Shown: piece after piece, positions 15,311 to 26,661 of the stretch
Position numbering within the stretch: the stretch's first letter is position 1
How the letters are laid out: each line of letters opens with the position of its first letter
From: Phaeosaccion multiseriatum
Taxonomy: Eukaryota; Ochrophyta, other classes
Assembly: GCA_965112735.1 (NCBI GenBank)
Contig: OZ218952.1
Span: 496,001-560,000, forward strand
Direction of reading: 5' to 3'
DNA length: 64,000 bases
Program-made: the position numbers and the translations under genes
The notes under the pieces: generated by a model
Told to the model about the DNA's origin: nothing
What the model saw: only the letters and a program-made list of their open reading frames with translations
Database searches by the model: none

Positions 15311-15341
15311 GCAGATAGCATAATAGCACGTCAGGGGTCGA
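15311..15341. repeat. Right terminal inverted repeat
   Basis: 31 bp, exact reverse complement of 6946-6976. It is followed directly by the TAAAGAT duplication. Confidence 0.9.
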
Positions 15342-15348
15342 TAAAGAT
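15342..15348. repeat. Target-site duplication, right copy
   Basis: TAAAGAT, identical to 6939-6945. Confidence 0.85.
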
Positions 15349-15519
15349 GGGAGAGCGGTGGGGAGAGTTGAGTACTTCGTCGCCCATCAATGGAAGGCAT
15401 TGCAGGGGAGCGAATGTAACAAGTCGAGCAGCTGTAGCCCTATTGGAGGGGAGGGAGGGGAGACAGTGCGAGGGGGGGTCTTCTCCCTTCCTTCTCCAAG
15501 GGTATCTAATATTTTTTAA

Positions 15520-16095
15520 CACTCCGTTTGCGTAAAAATCGCCCAAATCGCCCGATTTCCGGCGAAAAACAGTTTTCGCGCATTTGCAGAGAAATGACGC
15601 TGGGAGAAGCGCTATAGCTCTTCGTGTAGCTCTTTGAGATGCCTACCGATACATAGTCTTTCGGCTTTCATCGCCTCTTCCCTTCCGTAGTTGTCAGCAT
15701 TTCCGCAGCAGCACCCCCTTCCCGCGGGGGGGAGAAGGGGGATGTGCACGCCACGGAAATCGCTCATGGGCAGCTTGCCCGCCCTTCTGCAAGAGAACAG
15801 GCGCAGCGCTATGGCAGCTAGCCACAGTGGAGCAGCAGCAGGACCCTTGGCAAGCCTGGTGCGATTTCCGTGACGTGCACATCCCCCGTCCCCCCCCCCG
15901 CGGGAAGGGGGTGCTGCTGCGGAAATGCTGACAACTACGGAAGGGAAGAGGCGTTGAAAGCCGAAAGACTATGTGTCGGTAGGCATCTCAAAGAGCTACA
16001 CGAAGAGCTATAGCACTCCTCCCAGCGTCATTTCTCTGCAAATGCGCGAAAACTGTTTTTCTATAAATTTGGGCGATTTTTACGCAAACGGAGTG
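15520..16095. mobile_element. TTAA-flanked foldback MITE, 576 bp
   Basis: The two halves are inverted copies of about 240-250 bp around a spacer of roughly 80-90 bp. Both ends read CACTCCGTTTGCG and both are flanked by TTAA (15516-15519 and 16096-16099). The arms differ by only scattered substitutions plus one diverged patch of about 12 bp. There is no coding capacity. A TTAA target duplication is typical of piggyBac- and Kolobok-type elements, so this is probably a non-autonomous member of such a family. It lies only 171 bp beyond the large transposon's right TSD. Confidence 0.85.
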
Positions 16096-16268
16096 TTAAA
16101 TAAAAAAAAAAATAATTAAAAGCAAGAGTGAGCAAAGCAGTGAAAGCAGTGTGGCATATGGAGGAACCAAGGTGTGAAAGCCGTAACATAGTTACGCGCT
16201 GGATCAATATCTCAGTCGTGCAATTCCCCCGACAGCCCCCTCCGCCCCTCATGCTCCAATCAAGCCTC

Positions 16269-17034
16269 CTACGCCTCTTCTTCTTCTTTCGCCTCTTCCT
16301 TCCAGTGAGGGACAAGCCCGTCTGAGACAATGCTCTGCAAAAACTCGCTGCACATGGTGACATAATCGTCCGCGTGTGGCAAAAAGTGCTCAGCATAGTC
16401 CCAGGTGTCGTACAAGTCTCCTCGTAACCGGGCCTCTGGCGACCACACGTACACGATGGCTTCCTTCTCCTCCGCCTTGCCATTCCCACTACTACTCATG
16501 CCTTCAATCGTCTCTCCCTCCTTTGCGCCCTCCTCGGTTGCCGTCTCCGCCATAGGCGGGCCCGATGGAGAAATCGGCCGCTGGGTGAGGGCGTCGCTGA
16601 CCATGACCTTAGCATCTTCCTTGACGTAGTCCTCGTCCTCAAAGAGATCGAAAATCTTCATCTCCACGTCGGAAAGACCCTGGGATGGACGAGGAGAGGG
16701 CGCGCAAAGCAGCAAGGAGGAGTAGGTGTGAGTTACTGTTTTCTCTGGAGGAGAGCAATACCCTATGCAACGTCTCCGCCTCTCTCACCTCAACGAGTTT
16801 GCCTGCGACTTTGCCCCCTGCCTTCGGTGCAATCGCTGGATAAACGCAGTCCTTTACTCGGTGCCGATGAAAGTCCGCTAACGTAGCAGAGGTCAGACAG
16901 GGTACTCGTCCAATGAGTGCTCGAAGAACTCTGTGCTCCATCAAGCTGCCGTATATGAAGAGGGGCGGCATCGAACCAGTCGAAGCTCCACCAGCTACCC
17001 CACCTGCTACTCCGACCACAGGATTCACTATCAT
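16269..17034 (-). CDS. Gamma-glutamylcyclotransferase / AIG2-like protein
   Basis: Exons 17034-16789 and 16679-16269 join in phase 0 to 218 residues. The N-terminal half has the GGCT/AIG2 fold signature: PPLFIYGSLM near residue 23 (YGSL substrate-loop motif), then VLRALIGRVP, a His/Arg pair, DCVYPAIAP, and VAGKLVE just before the intron. Exon 2 opens VEMKIFDLFEDEDY, containing the acidic FDxFE-type motif that supplies the catalytic Glu. The C-terminal region resembles the YVW...DYAEHFLP tail of plant AIG2-like proteins. The family cyclises gamma-glutamyl amines or peptides to 5-oxoproline; the substrate here is unknown. It is cytosolic by sequence. The first ATG is used; a second, at MPPLF, is possible. 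Confidence 0.8.
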
Positions 17035-17266
17035 GGTCCCGTCTCGTTCTCTTCGCCCTCTATTATTAGGCTACAAGGTGGTGCTTCGGGCTGCGCCCTC
17101 GGCAGGGAGGAGGAGGAGAAGAAAAGAGGGTTGGAGTTGGCAAGAAGTGGGAGAAGGGAGAGTGGGAGAAAAAGGAAATTGCACTGCAAAAGTTTGTTTT
17201 CTTATTTGATTTTAAGTTGGTGCTCGAACGTCGCCCTTTGAGGAAAGTACCCAAGGGGGGAGGGCA

Positions 17267-17869
17267 TTAAATACCCTTGTCAAGTGTTAGCGGCAAGAAC
17301 GAGAAGTCAGCGCTCCGATGAGGAAAGAATACATCGAAAGTAGACTCTGAGTTGGCTCCCACGGGGCTGCTTATGCCTGCGGCGGGTGAGTTGGGGTAGA
17401 GAAAGTGTTCGAACTGCCCGGCCGTTTGGAAGTGGCTGCGGAGCTGGGGCAGAGAAGAAGACAAAGGGCGGTTGATGCGGGGCGGTGGGGGGGCTGAGAA
17501 AAGGAGGAGGTGTGGTATTAGCTTACTGGAACTAGGAGACCGGGCCGGTGGGTCAAGGGTCAAGCGCGGGAGGAAGTTGGGGGGTTGGATCTCCGGTCTC
17601 AATCCGTTTACGATTACAGATGGTAGAATTCTACTTGCCTCGTGGGGCTTCCCTTGATTCCACAGGACGGTAGGGTAAACCACTCCCTGTCCCGACTCTA
17701 GCGTGCTGCGTGGAACTGTTCCTTTGACTCCATCTCCTCCCTCTGCTGTGTTACCTACAACTGCTGCTTTGCTTTGCCACGTGCAGTACAACCTGTGATT
17801 TCCTTGGGAGGGGGCCAGCCAGCACACTCAGCTCTGGGATGAGGGAGATAATGCTGGAGCGGGGCATCT
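17267..17869 (-). CDS. Unresolved minus-strand gene, last exon reasonably supported
   Basis: The best-supported part is 17443-17267. It follows a good acceptor (TCTCTGCCCCAG) and reads LRSHFQTAGQFEHFLYPN, then a segment ending STFDVFFPHRSADFSFL, before a stop at 17267. Upstream segments that look coding are 17869-17795 (MPRSSIISLIPELSVLAG) and about 17740-17640 (VVYPTVLWNQGKPHEAS). I could not join all exons confidently. The beta-rich end and NQGKP segment faintly recall the luminal domain of the translocon-associated protein alpha subunit, but no C-terminal membrane helix fits into the 230 bp before the next gene. No function is assigned. Confidence 0.35.
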
Positions 17870-18048
17870 TCAAGAGAAGGGGAAGGAAGAAGCCAAAGGA
17901 GTTACGAGGGTAGGGGGCGGACAAGGACAGAGAGAGAGGAGGAGGAGAGAGGAGAGGAGAGTCAGTTGGACGGGAAGGAGAGGCACCCTGAGTCAAGACT
18001 CTGGGTTCAGGCCTCCTTCCCTTCCCCACACTCCGCACAGAGGAGTTG

Positions 18049-20156
18049 ATGAACATAGCTACAAGCAGGATGGAAAGCAAAAGGAGAGGGATGCTGGGGG
18101 ACGGGCCAGATTTGATGGCCCCCAAGGCCCGACAAGGCGGCTCGGCAGGAGCGGTTGGAGGCTTTGGTGGCACTAGCGGTGGAAGTGGTGGCACTGCTAC
18201 TGGTGGTGGTGGTGGCGGTGCCTTCATCCACCAGTCGCCAAGTATATACAGCGCAGGAGGACCCGCAATGAGCGGAGGCACCACTCACCCGCCTTCGCTG
18301 GACAGCGGGAACGGAACACCTCCTCTGTCTCCCCACTTGTCGGCGGCTGCGATCCCTTGGAAGGGGGAAAATAGCGCCTTCTCCCGCCCCACGGGAAAGG
18401 CCAAGCAACCTCAAGGCTCAATAGGAGGGGGAGGGGGAGGAGGAGGAGGAGGGGGGGGGGGGGGACAGGTGCAGGGTTTGGTCCACTGCACGGACCGCCC
18501 TCCTTCCAACTGGGCGGGCTGGGAGGCTTCCGGTCTGTACAGACGGAGAGTTTTCAAGAGGGTCAGGGCCACCATCACCAGCACCAGCAGCAGCAGCCAT
18601 CCGTGGGAGGAGATGGCTCCAGTGCTCAGCCGGGAAAGCGAACGCCTGGGCCTTCTGCTGCTGCTCCAAGATTTCACGACCCGTCTCTTACGGGCATCAC
18701 ATCATTCACCGGTACGGAGTCGGTGGAAGGGGCGGAGGGCAGCAGCCGAGCTGTGCCACGCCAGACTGGACTGACCCCTGGCCCAGAGCGGGGGAGGGAT
18801 TTATACGCCAGCAGTGCCACTGAGTATGTTGGGGGGAGCGTTGGAGGTAGTGGTAGCAGCAGCCGTGTGGGCAGCATCAGTGCCAGCAGTAGCATGAGCA
18901 GCAGCAGTAGCGGCGCTCCACATCCACTTCAGCCACAGCAGCAGCATCCGTACCAACAAGGGCAACTGCAACAACAGCAGTCACAGCAGCAATACCATCA
19001 ATACCCACAGCATCATCATCATCAGCAGCAGCAGCAGCAGACCCATACACCGCAGCGATACCCCCCGCAGCAGGGGAGCGGAGGTGGAGGTGACGTGGGA
19101 CTAGGAGGAGGAGAGAGTGGTGCTCCAGTGGGCGCAGCAGCCGCCAATTGGGGAATCATGCAGTGGGGCCTGACCCTGACCACACCGGCCCAAGATCAGC
19201 AACAGGCGGCAGGGGTAGGGGCAGGCATGGGCGATGTGGCAGAGGCGGGACACACAGGGGATACTGATGGGGGCAGCACGATAAAGCAGCAGGGGGGCCT
19301 TACAGACGGGGCCCAGAGCTACCAGCAGGCTCAGCAGCTGCAGCTAAACCAGATGGCTTCAGTGTTGGGGTCGTTGTCTTTGGACAACCAGCAGCAGCAG
19401 CAGCAGCAGCAGCAGTGGTATGGAAGCTGGGATGGCGATGAGGGGGGCGGAGAGCTTGCAGAGGAATGGGAAGGGCAGGCCGGGCAAATGCGAGGGAGCG
19501 GAGCGGAGATTACGGAGATGTCTGATTTCAGCGACCTCAACGCCAGGGCTCCGCAGTTTCACATTAGCAGCCACCAAACGTCGAGCGTTGCTCCTTCTTT
19601 GTCCTTGAAACCGCATCCAGGGGGTGTCTATGGGCAGCCGCAGCAGCAGCAGCAGCAGCGTGATCAGCAACACCACCAGCACCAACAGCACCGAAAGCAC
19701 AACCAGCAGCACCAGCACCAGCACCAGCACCAGGCACCCCAGGCGTACCACTCCCAACAGGAAGGAGAGGGAGAAGCTTCGCGTTGGTCAGACCCACAGG
19801 CTGCTGGAGGGGCAAGAGGAGGAGGTGGAGGGAGAGGAGGGGCAGGCGGAGGAAGAGGAATGGGTGGTGGTGGTATGTCCGCTTCCTCTGCAGTGGCTGA
19901 TAGGGCAGGGCTGTACAGCGGGGTGGGGCACGGCAGCGGCACCAGGAGAGGGCATGATGAGGGGCGCGGGGCCTCAGCCCCCTCCGCGAGGATGGCAGGG
20001 GACGGCACGAGCGGGAGGGGCGCTCCTCGGGTAGCGGGTGGCAGTCTTCATCGAGTCAGCGGCGGTGGCGGTGGTAGCGTCAGTGATGCTCAGCAGCAGA
20101 GCTACGACGCTGGGGCTTACAGGGAGTATGCGCCTCAACAGCCGCAGCAGCAGTAC

Positions 20157-20191
<35 letters not shown>

Positions 20192-20873
20192 CCAAGAGTC
20201 ACATCAACATCAGCACCAGCAGCCTCAGAAGCAGCAAAGCGACCCCCACGGGTATGGGTACGAGCAGCATGATCAAAGTATGGCACAGGCGAAGCCCCGA
20301 CAGCAGCGGCAGCAAGGAAGGGGGCAAGGGCAAGGACAGGGACAGGGACAGGGGGCGTTTTCTGGCGCTGCCCAGCCGCCGGCTAGTTATCGTTACGCTG
20401 CTCCCTTAGCAGATAGGATGAATCACGCCCCCCTCCCACGCAGTGGCCCGAACCAAGCCCCACAGCAGCAGCAGCCGCAGCAGCAGCAGCACCAACTACA
20501 CCGTCAGCAACAGCAACGGTCGCCTCGGTGGAACGTCATGCCGAGCTCCAGTTCCATGGCATCAGCGATGGCGGCAGGCTCGGTGCGAGATTCTCTCCAT
20601 CCGACGCCCTCTGCGCCAGGGCCAGGGCCGAGCGATCAGTTTGGAGGCAGTGTACACAAGAGGGCAAGCCCCGATTCGTACGCACCAGAGTCGTCCGAGT
20701 ATGAGCATGACTACTCCTCCTCTTCCGCTAGATCGAGTGGCGGCGGAGGATGGGCGGATGAGTACAGTTCAGGGCGGCAGCCGCAGCGGCACCAACCGCA
20801 GCCGCAGCGAGCAGGTCACCAGAGCGTCCATCATGGGGGGCAGCATCCATCACCATCCCCACCTGTGCCCGCT

Positions 20874-20907
<34 letters not shown>

Positions 20908-23900
20908 CTGCCAATTACGGCGCCAGCCCGTCGCTGAACCCTATGCGTGCCCCCCCCACTCCCCCACTCCCCCCCCAGCAGCCGCCGCAACAGCAGCAAC
21001 AGCAGCAGCAACAGCAGCCTTTCAACCAGCAGGGACTCTCCAAGTCTTATGGTCGGGGTGGAGGGAGCTATGATGGTGTGGGACAGGGATCTGGAAGAGG
21101 TGGAGCAGGTCCCAACACGTATCACCGCGTGCCTTCGGCAGGGTCTCTGTTGCCCACATCACAGCACACGGGCACCGCTCCACAGGGGGGTGGGGGGGGG
21201 GGAGCTTCCTCCATGCACAGAGGGGGGGGGGGAGGAGGTGGTGGCTATGGGAGACAGGACTGGGAGCGAACGGGGCTGAGGCGACAAGGCCCGGTGACTG
21301 CTTTCAGGGGAGACTTTGACGGGCAGCACCACTTCTCGGGAGGAGGAGGAGGGGGAGGGTATGAGGCTGAAAGAGGAGATGGGGGACGAGGAGGAGGAGG
21401 AGGGAGGGGAGGAAGTGGACCTCCAATGGGCGAAGGCACTATGGGAAGGGGGCGCGGTGTCGGACGGGAGGGGGGATACCCGAAGGCGGGCCAGCAGCAG
21501 CAACGGATGGGGTACGATGCAGCACAAGGTGGATCCGGTGGTGGTGCGATGGGTGGGGGAGGGGAAGGAGGGCCAGGAGCAGGACAAGGAGGGTCGGGCG
21601 CTCATCTCCAAGCTCACTACCGCCAGCAGCTGCAACAGCATCAGCAGTATCAGCAACAGCAGCAGCAGCGACAACCGTCTCATCAGCAGCAGCCTCAACA
21701 GGGGGGTGGCTACATGAGGGGAGGAGGCAGTGGTGGGCCTGCCCTCGGGGGAGGGGGTGGCGGTGGAGGTCCTCACTCTATGCGTGATCAGCAGCAGCAG
21801 TATGACCAACCGCATCAGCCAGCTTCTTCTGCAACCGGCGGCCGAAGCGGTGGTGGTGGTGGTGGTGGTGGTGGTGGTGGTGGTGGTGGTGACGGGGCAG
21901 GAGGAGCGGGAGCAGGAGGTGCCCCCTTGGGCGAAAGGAAGCTCGACCCCACCAGCCTCAAGAGGGCGGAGCTTGTGGAGAGCCCGACCACTCGCATGGC
22001 CTTCAAAGACTTTTATCGCAGCTTTCGCCAAAAGGAGAAGGCGTCCTTCGAAGCCGCTAAGCGCTACGCGATGGAGTGCTTTGATAGTCTTCCGGTGAAG
22101 GTCCACTGGAAGCTCTATCTCGAAATCGCGGACCTCGCCAAACGGGAGAATCGCTTTGCCGAGGCGAGGAAGCTGTATCGGACGGTGAGTGAAGAAGAGA
22201 AGAGCCAAAAAAAAGTGTCGGGGGGCGGGATGGTACAGAAGGCAGGAAGGAGCGCGCCACACGTTTGCGCAAACGTTGATGTGGAGATATAGAATGAGTG
22301 AGCCTCACAACACCTTGCCTTCCTGCCGTGCCCGATAGATGCACACTCTCTAATACACTACTGTGGACTGCCTCTGCTACATGTGCCCATCACAACACAA
22401 CACAACACAACAGGTGACACGCTTGCAGCCCTTCGCCAGCCAGGGGTGGCTCGAGTTCAGCAAGCTGGAGGAGGAGTGTGGAGACCTGCCCAAATGTGCT
22501 CAGATCCTGCGGAGGGGAATCATGTTTTGCGAGTATAGTGAGTCGCTGCTCATCAAGGCAATCAAGCACGAAGAGCGCATGAACAATCTTATGGGGGCGC
22601 GAGAGCTGCTGGCCAGGCTCAAGCATGTGGGCATTGAGAAGGTCTGGAGAACGGTCCTGGAAGGGGCGCTGCTGGAGGCTCGGGCGGGCAACGTGACTGT
22701 CGCGCGGAAGGTTTTCAAGTACCTTATGACGCACGTGCCGTGGTATGGGCCGATTTACTACGAGGCTTTCCGACTAGAGGAGAAGGCGGAGCACTTTCAG
22801 AGCGCCCTGGTCATTGTGGAGAGGGGGCTGAGGGAGATTCCCCGGTACGGGCCCCTGTGGTTCGGGGCCTTTCGTCTGTGTGAGAAGGTGGACTTGGCTG
22901 ATGCCACGCACTCACTCCAGAGCGGCGCTAGTCCTGCCCTGGTTCACACACTGAGCGCGTTGCAGAGGGCCGAGGACAGCATCAGCAAGGAGCTCGTGTG
23001 GAAGGTGCATTTTGAGGCGGCGCAAATCGAGGAGCGCTTGGCCAGCATGGTGGCTGCTGAGAAGGTGGCGGGGGGAGCTGCTACTGCTGCACCACCAACT
23101 CCTGCTGCTGCTGCTGGAGAGTTACCCTCCGAGGCTGCAGTGGAGGGGTCGACGACGGAACGAGCTTCGGATACAGCAGTTGGTGATGATACACCTGCAG
23201 CGGCAGCGGCGGTGGAGGAGCACGTCATGGACATTACAGAGGCGCGGGATGCACAGCTCGGGAGGTGTCGCGCCTGCTACGTGCGAGCGGTGCTGGCTTG
23301 CCCGCACAATTTGCGCTGGAAGGTGTGGCTCGCAGGCGCGCGTACGGAGCTTGCGGCGGGTAAGTGCGCACGCGCCCGCAAGCTGCTCAAGCGAGCGTTC
23401 CAAGAAGTGCCTGAGAAGAGCAAGAGCCACGTCTTTCTCGAGTGCAGCCGCTTGGAGGAGTGCGTTGGAAACCTGGGGGCCGCAAGGACCATCTTGGAGC
23501 GTGCCCGGCAGGAGACGCGGACAGAGTGGAAGGTGTTCTTGGAGAGCGTCCTGCTGGAGATTCGAGCCAACGACTGGGAGAGAGCGAGGAGCGAGGCTCG
23601 TGGTGCCTTGAGCATTCACAGCGGGGCTGGGCGGCTTTGGGCCGTGCTGGTACAGCTCAAGCAGAGGGAGGACAACGCAGCGCAGCAAGCGGCGCTGAGA
23701 GAGGCACTGAAGGAAGTTCCTAAGAGTGGTGAAGTGTGGTGCGAGGGTGCCCGGATTCACCTCAACCCCCTGGGGTGCGGGTTCGATTTGGAGACTGCGA
23801 GAAAGTATCTCGACTTTGCCATCCAGTTTACGCCCCAGTATGGCGACAGTTTCATGGAGTGTCTGCGGCTGGAGCTGCTGGTGGCCACGTTGCTGCCTGT

Positions 23901-25410
23901 GGCCAAGGAGATTGTGCAGATTCTCAAGCGGAGAGAGGGAGGAGGGGCGGAGGCGGCAGGGGGGGGAGGAGGAGGAGGAAGAGGAGGAGGAGGAGACGGT
24001 GAGCAACAAGGGGGAAACGTCAGCACGGGCACAAGCACTGGCAACGCAGCAGAACAGAGCTCCTCTCTGCCTCTGGCGCTGCCGCTGATTGTGCCTTGTC
24101 ATGTGCTCGAGAGAGCAGATAGACTCCGTCAGAAGCGACGGCGTGCGCGCAGGTCCAAGAAAAAGGGCGCAGCTTCCAAGAAAGCACCAGCAGGCCGCGA
24201 AGACGTGGGAGAGGAGAAGAAGGAAGGAGGGGGAGGGGGGGACCAGGGGGAAGGGGGGGGGGAGGAGCAAGAGGAAGAGGGGGGTAGGAGAGATGGTGGA
24301 GGGGCGGGTGGTGCCAGAGGAAGTGGTGGTGCTTTTCTGTCGGCTCCTTGCTCCCCCACCTCATCAATCTACTCCCACTCCTCTGTGGCGGTGTCTGAAG
24401 TGGTCTCTGAAGTTGTATCCGAGGTGGTGATCGACAACGTGACCGACAACACCAACAGTGGCAGTGGCAGCACTAGTGGGCGCACCAGCCTCCCCAACAA
24501 CAACACAGATGCCGACGACTTTCGAAGGGTGACTTCGTGCGTCTTGGCGGAGCTGCCCCGTATTCAGGAGCAAGACCTCCTTGATGTGGATGTCGAGGGG
24601 CTGCAGTTGCGATGTGTCAACGCCGACCCCAATTACGGCTCCATGTGGTTCCACTGCCGCGCTCGCCCCTCGGACACAGCCAAGTCTGTCTTGACGGCTG
24701 CCAAAAGGGTCATGGCGAGGGAGCTGTGTGCGTTTCAAGACGTGTACCTTCAGGCCATGGTGAGAAGGATCAAGATTGAGGAGGAGGTGCAGGCGTATTT
24801 GCAGGCGGAGTACGACAAAACAGCAGCAGCAGCAGCAGCAGCAGCTGGTGATACAGCATCAGTTGGTGATGGCGGTGACGGTGGTGGCAGCGACGGTGAG
24901 GAACGCCGGCGAAGGGCGGAGAGGAGGGCGGAGGCGCGGCGGGACAGTCTGCTCGCTGTCGCTGCTCGCGCTGCACCAGCCTTGGAGGGGCGAAGGCCGA
25001 GTGGAAGCAGTGAGGCGGATGCCGCCGCTGCTGCTGCCGCTGCTGCCGCTGCCGCTGCTGGCGGTCTTTCTGTCGACGCCAAAGCCGCGGAAGAAGGCGA
25101 AGGGAGCACTATTAAAGAGGGAGGCAATGCGGGTGATGGTGATGATGATGGTGATGGTGTGCCGCAGGAGGCGGAGGACAAGGAGGAGGAAGGGAAGGAA
25201 GAAGAAGAACAAGAAGAACGTGAACAAGAACAAGAACGAGGAGGAGGAGGAGGAGGAGGAGGAGGAGGAGGAGACATTTTCGACGAGGTGTGCAAAGAGG
25301 ATTTTATGACCGGTCTGGCCAAGCTCAATCGCGTTACCTCGTGCATGAGAGATTTGTGCGCGGAGGAGCGGAGGAAGCTGCTTTTCGGGAGCGACCAAAT
25401 CGTTCCGTAA
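18049..25410 (+). CDS. Giant Gln/Gly-rich protein with C-terminal HAT/TPR-like repeats
   Basis: The main reading frame runs to a donor at 22184 and resumes at 22414 in phase 0 (229-nt intron). It ends at 25410. The first segment from ATG 18049 is in another frame. The two join if the G14 run at 18451-18464 is one base longer, giving about 2,377 residues. Residues up to about 1,290 are Gln-, Gly-, Ser- and His-rich and probably disordered. From 21955 the protein becomes helical: KDFYRSFRQKEKASFEAAKR, then repeated W-x-x-(F/Y)-x-x-x-E units (GWLEFSKLEEECGD, VWRTVLEGALLEAR, PIYYEAFRLEEKAEH, LWFGAFRLCEKVD, and VFLECSRLEECVGN). These are half-a-TPR (HAT) repeats, typical of RNA-processing scaffolds such as Prp6/CstF-77-like proteins. 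The C-terminal domain (SMWFHCRARPSDTAKSVL) also fits a HAT/TPR scaffold. A nuclear RNA-processing role is inferred. Confidence 0.75.
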
Positions 25411-26661
25411 ATTATCACACACAACAGGGGGGATTAGAAGGCCTTTTTGCTGCTGTGTGGAATCGGGTTAGGGTGGCACGCGCCTAATACAGGCAGTGCA
25501 GACACGCCCCCCCCGGTCTTGATCAACGGAGGGGCGTAAAGGAGGGAGAGCGAGGGAGAGCCTCAGGCTGTACCACGTATCGTGGCGTTTGACCGATGCC
25601 GTTCAGAGCAGGCGAAGGCGCGAGTTGGTGGGGTACTGTGGGGGGGGGGGGGGGGGAGCGTGGGCTTGGCTTCTTCTGCTTGAAGGAAAGGGGAAGGAAG
25701 GGAGGGTTGAGCTTTCCCCCTTCTTCTCTATCCGCTTGACTCAAATCGGGTGATGAGTACGGCGGATCAAGTACAATGCCAGGGGAGGTAAGATAAAGAA
25801 GGGGGTAGAGGTTTAGAGGGAAGAGTGGTACAAAAAGGGCGGGCATCAGCGGAGTGAGAACTCGCTGTGTCAAGCCCCTTGCAGGTAGTTTTTTTATGTG
25901 TTTTTGTGTATGTGTGTGTAGTGTATCTGTGTGTTTTCGGTGGTGAGCTGCCGAGAGAGGCGGTGAAAAGGGGGCAATGGGAATGTTTGGCGGTGGTACT
26001 GTATCAACAGAGAGAGAGAGGGGGTGGAGAAGAGGGTTGGTTATGACTTTTGACTTTTGACTCTGCACAGCAAAAAGGAGGGAGGGGGGGGGGGTCTGGC
26101 AAGCGGGCCAAACAGGCAAGGAGACGGGGGTTTATCGAATGAAACATTACAACCGCTCCTCGGGCTGTAGGGTAGACAATGACATGCCTCACCTTACGTA
26201 AAACTAAAGAAGCATATATATTACGGTATATGATCGTACACCGACTGCTGTCTTTTCAGTGTGGCCTTGATAAAGCACGTGCTGGTGCGGGAGGGAGAAA
26301 AGAGAAGAGACAAACCGCTCATCCATCGAAAGTCGAAACGTCGTTGTATCAAGGTCTTACGATATGTATATATTTTATCCCCCTTCCGGTGCTGCTTCCC
26401 CCTCCCTCTCTCCCACGCCCCTCCATTCTCTTCTGTCCATATGTCTATGTTTGTCGGCCGCCGTGGAATCCTCTTTCCCTCCCCTGCCCAACACGAAGAG
26501 AGAAGCGACTGTTCATACACACTATACAAAGAACGGATCTGACTTTTACGACACCGGCACTGCCTGCCACTCGTGCTAAACTTGTCCTAAAAAGAACGGG
26601 CTTTCTGTTGCTTGCTCATTGTTGCCTCATGGACCGACCGCTTGTGGGTGTCCTTTGTTGC
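25411..26661. other. Intergenic region between two convergent genes
   Basis: About 1.25 kb lie between the stop of the HAT protein and the stop of the ATP synthase subunit gene. The region contains a G-run interrupted once at about 25640-25656, short purine-rich blocks, an AT-rich segment at 26205-26235, and no open frame with protein-like composition. Both 3' UTRs should lie here. Confidence 0.6.

Larger units (their letters stand above)
6946..15341. mobile_element. 8.4-kb DNA transposon with TIRs, 7-bp TSD and two genes
   Basis: The left terminus (6946-6976, beginning TCGACCCCTGACGTGC) is the exact reverse complement of the right terminus (15311-15341), 31 of 31 bases. Both ends are flanked by TAAAGAT. 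Inside each end are GC-rich subterminal repeats built on GCCGGCGCCAGCCGGC and TGCTATCTGCTAT. The cargo is a multi-domain minus-strand gene (7356-12174 or 12636) and a plus-strand Ulp1-type protease gene (12205-15011). TIRs plus a TSD indicate a cut-and-paste element. Ulp1-type proteases, PHD fingers and Cys-rich domains occur in several eukaryotic DNA-transposon groups (for example KDZ/Zisupton types), but I cannot place this one in a superfamily from sequence alone. Confidence 0.88.

Noticed and set aside
15520-16095. CACTA-type (EnSpm) element because the ends begin CACT
   Set aside because: CACTA elements make 3-bp duplications; the three bases outside the two ends do not match as a direct repeat, whereas TTAA fits on both sides.
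18007-18421. Minus-strand frames with a hydrophobic segment (IPLLLLSILLVAMFI) as a membrane protein
   Set aside because: They overlap the start of the plus-strand HAT gene and could not be joined convincingly to the downstream minus-strand exons.
21159-22262. Minus-strand 367-codon frame opposite the Gln-rich protein
   Set aside because: Its composition (Leu/Ser/Pro runs) mirrors CAG/GGA repeats and has no domain; the plus frame leads into clear HAT repeats.
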